From: Solirubrobacterales bacterium
Lineage (GTDB): Bacteria; Actinomycetota; Thermoleophilia; Solirubrobacterales; Solirubrobacteraceae
Direction: 5' to 3'
DNA length: 35,850 nucleotides
NCBI GenBank assembly: GCA_027449125.1
Contig: DAIDME010000108.1
Coordinates: 1-35,850 of the forward strand
Made by a program: the position numbers and the translations under genes. Positions 31,126 through 35,850 of this stretch are shown here, piece after piece (the stretch's first letter is position 1; every line of letters begins with the position of its first letter). The notes under the pieces were generated by a model, which saw only the letters and a program-made list of their open reading frames with translations, was not told where the DNA came from and searched no databases.

Positions 31126-31149
31126 GCGAGAAAGAGGACGCGATCTCAA

Positions 31150-31686
31150 GTGCCGCAGACGGGGTCGACATTCATGGACTGGCAGCAGTTTCAGGGGCAC
31201 AGCCCGCTGAGAATCGACGATGACTTCAGCTGGTCGGAGCCACCAAGGCGTCGGCGCCGGCTGGTGAGCGATGAGCCGATCCGTGCCCGCCGGCTGTCGG
31301 GCACGCGTTCTGCCTGGGACGAGCCTCTGGCCGCCGGCGGCGGGTACGCGTCTGCTCCTGCCGACGAGCCGGTCGCCGAGGAGCCGCAGCCGCTCGCTCG
31401 CGACGAGTGGACGGAGTACGAGGAGCGCTTCGACCGCCGCCGCCGGCGCCGTACCCACTCGAGTCGCATCTTCGACCTCTCCGACCCCGGCGCCGAGGCC
31501 GTCGCGGCAGGCTCGCGCCGGGCTGCCGTGAGCGACGGTCGTGGCGAGGGCCGCTACGTGCCCGCCACACGGCGACGCGCCGAGGGACTCCGGTTCCACG
31601 AGCGTGCGGGCCTGCGGCCAGACCGCGCGGGCTTGTGGGCGGTGCTCCTGGGTGTCGCGCTGGTGGTCGGCGCGGTAGCGCACTGA
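31150..31686 (+). CDS. Riboswitch-controlled single-pass membrane protein of unknown function
   Basis: 178 residues that I do not recognise. Start GTG 31150 has AAAGAGG about 12 bases upstream; ATG 31174 (MDWQQFQGHSPL) is the alternative. The protein is hydrophilic and probably disordered, with basic clusters (PPRRRRRLVSD, FDRRRRRRTHSSRIFDLSD) and one C-terminal hydrophobic helix (AGLWAVLLGVALVVGAVAH, residues 160-178), giving a tail-anchored topology. There is no signal peptide, enzyme motif or wall-binding domain. Because a c-di-AMP riboswitch lies directly before it, expression should respond to c-di-AMP, tying it to wall or turgor homeostasis by inference. It converges on the second TadG-like gene, with 33 bp between. 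Confidence 0.75.
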   Translation: MPQTGSTFMDWQQFQGHSPLRIDDDFSWSEPPRRRRRLVSDEPIRARRLSGTRSAWDEPLAAGGGYASAPADEPVAEEPQPLARDEWTEYEERFDRRRRRRTHSSRIFDLSDPGAEAVAAGSRRAAVSDGRGEGRYVPATRRRAEGLRFHERAGLRPDRAGLWAVLLGVALVVGAVAH

Positions 31687-31719
31687 GGCCCCGTCGGCCT
31701 GTCGCAGCCCGCTCGCGAC

Positions 31720-32958
31720 TCAGCCGACCAGTGCGTCGGCAAACAGGTAGGGGTCGGTCGGGCCCGTGGCGGCAAACGACCAGTTGTTGCCGCTGACGGT
31801 GATGTTCGCCGCCTCGATGAAGCCCGAGCCGTTGTTGCCGCCGAGCTGGACGGTGGCGTTGGGGGCGAAGATGTAGGCGTTGTTGAGGGTGTCGTTGTTG
31901 CTGCCCTTGCCGTTCCCCTGGCCCGGGTTCAGGTCGAGCGTGCCCGAGCCGGTCATGTAGATACCCAGCTGGTTGGCCGGCGGGTTGAGCGTGATGCCCT
32001 CGCCGTTGAGGTCGACGCTCGAGGCGTACATCGTCCCGTAGAAGGTCGTGTTGTTGGTCGCGACGGTGATGCTGCCGTTCGGCGCGCAGAGGATCACCGG
32101 GTTTGCGGCGCTGCCGACCGAGCCGGTGATGGTGATGTTGGTCCCGTCGGAGGAGATCACGCTGGCCAGCGCCGGCGGTACGGGCAGCGTGCTCGCGCTG
32201 TATGTGCAGGGCGGGCTCGGCGGGTTGAAGTAGCAGTCGACACCGCTGCTCAGCGTGCAGCTGGGCGAGTTGTACGGGACCGGGTAGGGCAGCGGGTTTG
32301 CCACGCCCACCGCGGAGACGACCGGGGCGCCCGCGTTGTTGCCGTTGACCAGCGTGTCGCTGCATGTAGCGCCGTAGCTGAGGGTGTTCAGGTTGACCGT
32401 CGTGTTGTTGCCGAACTGGCCCGCCAGGTCGCCGTTTGAGTGCACGCCGCTCAGGTTCGTGTGTCCGTTCAGGTCGAGCGTGATGCCGGTGTTGGCGCCG
32501 GTGCACGGAGCGTCGGCGAACAGGGCGTACGGTGTGGTCCCTGTCTCCCAGCTGGCCACCGCCGTGGCTGAGATGCGCGGCGGACCGATGCCGACGGAGC
32601 TGGCGAAGAACACCGAGCCGGTGGTCGGCACCGTGACCGTCACCGTGGCCGCTGCCGTGTCGAAGCTGATCTGGGCCTTGCTGCCGTCGAATCCGTTCCG
32701 GCTGACGTACTTCTGGCTGATGCCCGTGGCCGTGCTCGTGCTGCCCTGCCCATCGCTGGTCGCCATGTAGTTGGCGGCTGCCAGCGCGGCCGCGTCGGCG
32801 GCCACCTGGGCGCGGTGGTGGGTCGCGAACCAGCCGGACACGTCGATCGCCAGGGCCGAGAGGCCCACGATCACCACCAGTGCCAGCACGACCACGACCA
32901 GTGACTGGCCGCTCTCACCGCGATCCGGATCTGATGTGCGCTTCGGTGCCAAGGTCAT
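31720..32958 (-). CDS. TadG/PilX-like secreted protein (orphan, copy 2)
   Basis: 412 residues. RGESGQSLVVVVLALVVIVG (helix about 18-40), then LSALAIDVSGWFATHHRAQV and AADAAALAAANYMA, is the same TadE/TadG-type N-terminus as at 18444-19859. The rest is Asn/Thr/Gly-rich and beta-strand-like; FYGTMYASSVDLNGEGITL, NAYIFAPNATVQLGGNNGS and GFIEAANITVSGNNWSF match the DUF7305 style of PilX-like proteins (YGxIYAPNAxVxLxGN). It probably goes to the cell surface. ATG 32958 gives MTLAPKRTSDPDRGESGQ; the frame is open further upstream, so a longer form cannot be excluded. No pilus assembly genes are near. Confidence 0.75.
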   Translation of the reverse strand: MTLAPKRTSDPDRGESGQSLVVVVLALVVIVGLSALAIDVSGWFATHHRAQVAADAAALAAANYMATSDGQGSTSTATGISQKYVSRNGFDGSKAQISFDTAAATVTVTVPTTGSVFFASSVGIGPPRISATAVASWETGTTPYALFADAPCTGANTGITLDLNGHTNLSGVHSNGDLAGQFGNNTTVNLNTLSYGATCSDTLVNGNNAGAPVVSAVGVANPLPYPVPYNSPSCTLSSGVDCYFNPPSPPCTYSASTLPVPPALASVISSDGTNITITGSVGSAANPVILCAPNGSITVATNNTTFYGTMYASSVDLNGEGITLNPPANQLGIYMTGSGTLDLNPGQGNGKGSNNDTLNNAYIFAPNATVQLGGNNGSGFIEAANITVSGNNWSFAATGPTDPYLFADALVG

Positions 32959-33164
32959 TCTCCGGCGGCAACCCGCATGGGTGTGGGCCACCTGGCTGAC
33001 GTTATCGGCAGCCGACGCTTCCGGGCAAAGCAACGTTCGTCCATCGGACATACGTCCAGGTGCGACACATGCGGCAGCACACGGTGCTAGCGCGTCAAAC
33101 CCGCGGCCGGAGCCTCACGCGCGGGGGACCAGCACCGTCGCAGGCGGCGTAGAGTGCAGGTGTT

Positions 33165-33548
33165 ATGGCAGCAGTGCAAAGGGCAAGTGGTGGCGAGTTC
33201 CCCGGGGGTCTCGGCGAGCCGTCCGCGGACGGCTGTTGCTGCCCGCTCTACCACGAAGCCATCGAGCTTGTCGGCAGGCGCTGGACGGGCGCGATCCTGC
33301 GAGTGCTGATGGAGCGGCCGATGCGCTTCTCCGAGATCGGCCAGGCGATTCCCGAGCTCTCAGACCGCCTGCTGTCGGCCCGCATCAAGGAGCTGGAGGC
33401 GCGCGGGATGGTCAGGCGCACCGTGCACGCCGGCCCCCCGGTCCGGGTTGAATACGCGCTGTCCGAGATGGGCCGCGAGCTGGGCCCGGCGCTGACCGAG
33501 CTGCAGCAGTGGGCGCAGCGCTGGCTCGGGCGCCCCGCGCGATCCTGA
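33165..33548 (+). CDS. HxlR family transcriptional regulator
   Basis: 127 residues with the HxlR winged-helix signature: CCPLYHEAIELVGRRWTGAI near residue 25, RVLMERPMRFSEIGQAIPEL, SDRLLSARIKELEARGMVRR and the wing HAGPPVRVEYALSEMGRELG. The Cys cluster GCCCP near the N-terminus resembles the redox- or aldehyde-sensing Cys of some HxlR proteins; that link is an inference. The gene is divergent from the TadG-like gene (206 bp between starts) and ends at a hairpin. No target gene is evident next to it. Confidence 0.9.
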   Translation: MAAVQRASGGEFPGGLGEPSADGCCCPLYHEAIELVGRRWTGAILRVLMERPMRFSEIGQAIPELSDRLLSARIKELEARGMVRRTVHAGPPVRVEYALSEMGRELGPALTELQQWAQRWLGRPARS

Positions 33549-33571
33549 CCGCGCGCAGCTGACGCGCGCGG
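33549..33571. terminator. Bidirectional terminator hairpin
   Basis: CCGCGCGC-AGCTGAC-GCGCGCGG, a perfect 8-bp stem with a 7-base loop directly after the HxlR stop and 23 bp before the stop of the convergent kinase gene. Confidence 0.65.
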
Positions 33572-33593
33572 CGCCAGGCGGCTGGCCGCAGAC

Positions 33594-34010
33594 CTACGAG
33601 GCGGCCGGCGGTCGCCTGGCCGGCAGGCGGAACACCATCTGCGCCTCGGTGCCGCCACCGGCGCGCTCCGCCAGCGTGAAGTGGTCACACGCGTCCGTGA
33701 CGAAGGCGAGCCCCCAGCCGAGTCCCGGCCGCGGTGAGGGCAGGCCCGGGCCGCGACCGTCGTCGGAGACGACGACCCAGAGCTCGTCGCCGGTCACGCG
33801 TGCGCTCACGTGCACCTCCCCCGGCCCGTCCTGGTAGGCGTGCAGGACCACGTTGGTGACCGTCTCGGACACGGCCAGGCGCACCGCGTCCAGACGCTCG
33901 CCGGCGAGACCCGCCGCTCGGGCATACGCGGCGACCGCGTGGCGCAGGCGCGCGACGGCCTCCGGCACGGCGGCGTGGGACTCGACGAGGTGCGCTTCTA
34001 CCGCGACCAC
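33594..34010 (-). CDS. Anti-sigma-factor-type serine kinase (RsbW/SpoIIAB-like)
   Basis: 138 residues, a lone GHKL ATPase domain. The N box is SETVTNVVLHAYQDG (Glu49, Asn53), the G1 box VVVSDDGRGPGL (Asp84, Gly85, Gly87), and GLGWGLAFVTDACDHFTL carries the ATP-lid end. These features define the HATPase_c_2 group of switch kinases that bind sigma factors and phosphorylate anti-anti-sigma proteins. No STAS-domain partner or sigma factor lies in the window, so its partner must be encoded elsewhere. The start is a GTG. It is divergent from glnA, with 144 bp between. Confidence 0.9.
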   Translation of the reverse strand: MVAVEAHLVESHAAVPEAVARLRHAVAAYARAAGLAGERLDAVRLAVSETVTNVVLHAYQDGPGEVHVSARVTGDELWVVVSDDGRGPGLPSPRPGLGWGLAFVTDACDHFTLAERAGGGTEAQMVFRLPARRPPAAS

Positions 34011-34154
34011 GGGCGAATGGTATGACTTGTGGCTGATTGCTTCATTCGCGGTCCCATGTCACGGTGCCGCGGCCCCACTGCAGTTCGGATGGGTAGCCTG
34101 CTTCCCGCCCAGCGGCTTTCCTAAGCGTCGGGGACCAAGTAACGTTCGGGCGCG

Positions 34155-35495
34155 ATGAGTGACCAGGCCGATGCGACCGCCGAGGAGGTGCTGAGGCGCG
34201 TCGAGCAGGAGGGCATCCGCTTCATCCGCCTGTGGTTCACCGACATCCTCGGCAACCTCAAGGCGTTCAGCATCAACTCAACCGAGCTGGCCGGTGCCTT
34301 CGGCGGCGGCATGGGCTTCGACGGCTCATCGATCACGGGCTTCAACGCCGTGGAGGAGTCGGACATGATCGCCGTGCCCGACGCGAGCACCTTCGCCGTG
34401 CTGCCCTGGCGCGGCGGCGAGCACGCGGTGGCGCGCATGTTCTGTGACATCCGCACGCCCGAGGGTCGCCCCTATGAGGGCGATCCCCGCCACATCCTGC
34501 GGCGCGCCGTGCAGCGCGCCCGCGACATGGGCTTTGACGACCTGATGGTCGGCCCGGAGCTCGAGTACTACTACTTCCGCGACGCGCGTGGCACCGAGGT
34601 GCTGGACGACGGCGGCTACTTCGACCTGACGGCGCTCGACGCGGGGTCGGACCTGCGCCGCGACACGGTGCTCGGGCTCGAGCAGCTGGGCATCCACACC
34701 GAATACTCCCACCACGAGGTCGGTCCCTCGCAGCACGAGATAGACATGCGCTATGCGGACGCGCAGACGATGGCCGACCACACCATGACCTACCGGATCA
34801 CGGTCAAGGAGTACGCGCTCAAGTACGGCTGCCACGCCACCTTCATGCCCAAACCGCTGTTTGGCAAGAACGGCTCCGGCATGCACACCCACCAGTCGCT
34901 GTTTCGAGATGGCCGCAACGCCTTCTTCGACCCCGACGACGAGCACAACCTCTCCGCCGTCGGCAAGGCGTTCATGGCGGGCCAGCTGCGCCACGCGCGG
35001 GAGTTGAGCTCGATCTTCGCCCAGTGGGTCAACTCCTACAAGCGGCTGGTGCCCGGCTACGAGGCGCCGGTCTATGTGGCCTGGTCGCGGCGCAACCGCT
35101 CGGCGCTGGTGCGCGTGCCGATGTACCACCCTGGACGTGAGCGTGCCACGCGCATCGAGCTGCGCTGCCCGGACCCGGCCTGCAACCCGTACCTCACCTT
35201 CGCGGTCCTTTTACAGGCTGGGCTTGAGGGGATCGAGCACGGTTACGAGCTGCCCGCGCCGATGGAGAAGAACCTCTACCGGCTCTCGCCTGAGGACCGG
35301 CGCCGGCTCGGGGTCGAGCAGCTGCCCGCCACGCTCGGGGAGGCGATCGAGCTGACCGCCCAGTCAGAGCTCGTGCTGCGCGCGCTGGGTGAGCACACGT
35401 TCAACCGCTACATCGAGATCAAGCGCCAGGAGTGGGACGACTACCGCGTTCAGGTCACGCCCTGGGAGCTCGAGCGCTACCTGCCCGTGCTCTAG
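34155..35495 (+). CDS. glnA: Glutamine synthetase type I
   Basis: 446 residues, the short GSI-alpha length. The N-terminal beta-grasp domain has RFIRLWFTDILGNLKAFSIN and GGGMGFDGSSITGFNAVEES; the catalytic domain has VGPELEYYYF, SHHEVGPSQHEIDMRYADA, KPLFGKNGSGMHTHQSLF, NSYKRLVPGYEAPVYVAWSR, ATRIELRCPDPACNPYL and a C-terminal EKNLYRLSPEDRRRLGVEQL. All metal and ATP/glutamate residues seem present. It makes glutamine from glutamate, ammonium and ATP. Many high-GC actinobacteria also carry an adenylylated GSI-beta; length and the sequence after NLYR suggest the alpha form, probably not adenylylated, though the local Tyr is present. The stop overlaps the convergent YyaL-like gene by 4 bp. Confidence 0.96.
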   Translation: MSDQADATAEEVLRRVEQEGIRFIRLWFTDILGNLKAFSINSTELAGAFGGGMGFDGSSITGFNAVEESDMIAVPDASTFAVLPWRGGEHAVARMFCDIRTPEGRPYEGDPRHILRRAVQRARDMGFDDLMVGPELEYYYFRDARGTEVLDDGGYFDLTALDAGSDLRRDTVLGLEQLGIHTEYSHHEVGPSQHEIDMRYADAQTMADHTMTYRITVKEYALKYGCHATFMPKPLFGKNGSGMHTHQSLFRDGRNAFFDPDDEHNLSAVGKAFMAGQLRHARELSSIFAQWVNSYKRLVPGYEAPVYVAWSRRNRSALVRVPMYHPGRERATRIELRCPDPACNPYLTFAVLLQAGLEGIEHGYELPAPMEKNLYRLSPEDRRRLGVEQLPATLGEAIELTAQSELVLRALGEHTFNRYIEIKRQEWDDYRVQVTPWELERYLPVL

Positions 35496-35850
35496 AGCAG
35501 CGCTTCCAGCGCCTCGAGTTCCGTGACAGGCAGGCGGCAGGCGAAGCGCTCACAGACATACGCCGCCTGGCGGCCGTCGACGAGCTCGCGGCCGCGCAGC
35601 AGCGCCACGGCGCTTGCGTCGGTGCTGTTGGAGTCCGTGCCCGCGATCACCATGTGGGGTCGGTAGCGGGTGCGTAGGGCGCCGGCCAGCGGGCCGGCGC
35701 CGACGATCGCGACCTCGCGCGGGGTCGCAAGGTGGAAATCCAGCGCCTCGAGCAGCTGGCCGAAGGCGAGCGGATGGTGCTGTGCGAGTGCCGCGTGGCG
35801 CTCGAGCACGCCGAGGGCCAGCCGCTCGTAGGAGCGCTCCCCGGAAAGCC
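35492..35850 (-). CDS. YyaL/DUF255 thioredoxin-domain protein, C-terminal end (partial)
   Basis: The frame runs in from the right edge. Visible are SGERSYERLALGVLERHAAL, HHPLAFGQLLEALDFHLATP, REVAIVGAGPLAGALRTRY and the terminal AAYVCERFACRLPVTELEAL. This ending is typical of the spermatogenesis-associated-20/YyaL family, which has an N-terminal thioredoxin domain (DUF255) and a six-hairpin glycosidase-like barrel; only the last part of the barrel and tail are here. The role is not established. It converges with glnA with a 4-bp overlap of the stops. Confidence 0.85.
   Translation of the reverse strand, partial: LSGERSYERLALGVLERHAALAQHHPLAFGQLLEALDFHLATPREVAIVGAGPLAGALRTRYRPHMVIAGTDSNSTDASAVALLRGRELVDGRQAAYVCERFACRLPVTELEALEALL

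Noticed and set aside
31687-31730. Terminator between the riboswitch-controlled gene and the second TadG-like gene
   Set aside because: Only a broken, bulged stem (GTCGGC ... GCCGAC) is seen, not convincing.

Overview
The window is gene-dense, very GC-rich DNA. It looks like the chromosome of a deep-branching actinobacterium, most likely Thermoleophilia (Solirubrobacter/Conexibacter-like). This placement rests on the LexA boxes of the form CGAAC-N4-GTTCG, the ImuB/DnaE2 mutasome, a ydaO-type c-di-AMP riboswitch, a secreted protein with the FecR-like plus Lys-rich architecture familiar from that class, and the codon bias. No 16S rRNA is present, so the placement is inference. I recognised no tRNA, rRNA, CRISPR array or intact insertion sequence.

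Layout. 1-3045 is a decaying minus-strand stretch. It holds the C-terminal half of an adenosine deaminase, fused in frame to remnants of an AbrB-type antitoxin and a PIN-domain toxin with an internal deletion, then an intact short-chain dehydrogenase (SDR), then a phytoene-desaturase-like FAD oxidoreductase broken by an amber codon. 3075-9071 carries an NTF2-like protein, a GT-C-like membrane protein, an ABC-F ATPase and a CHASE2 cyclase translationally coupled to a DUF3307 protein. 9079-14495 carries a large secreted protein, greA, an HSD10-like SDR, an S4 RNA-binding protein and recD2.

14555-18415 is the most unusual part. A polysaccharide deacetylase is followed by a 952-residue fusion: an epimerase-like domain without YxxxK, a Gly/Ala linker, an MGDG-synthase-like glycosyltransferase, a transmembrane helix and an outside domain resembling a dead deacetylase. 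I infer a glycolipid or cell-envelope glycan function.

18444-27976 is a DNA-damage region. imuB (with a small DUF6504-like partner) and dnaE2 each have a perfect LexA box almost touching the start codon. Between them sit an aldo/keto reductase-like protein lacking half its catalytic tetrad and a TetR/CynX-type transporter pair. An orphan TadG-like protein precedes imuB, and a second one lies at 31720-32958.

28074-35850 holds a membrane-anchored cytochrome c, an autoregulated drug-efflux operon (MFS plus TetR) with two matched inverted-repeat operators, a c-di-AMP riboswitch ahead of a small single-pass membrane protein, an HxlR regulator, an anti-sigma-type kinase, glutamine synthetase and the C-terminal end of a YyaL-like (DUF255) protein running off the right edge.
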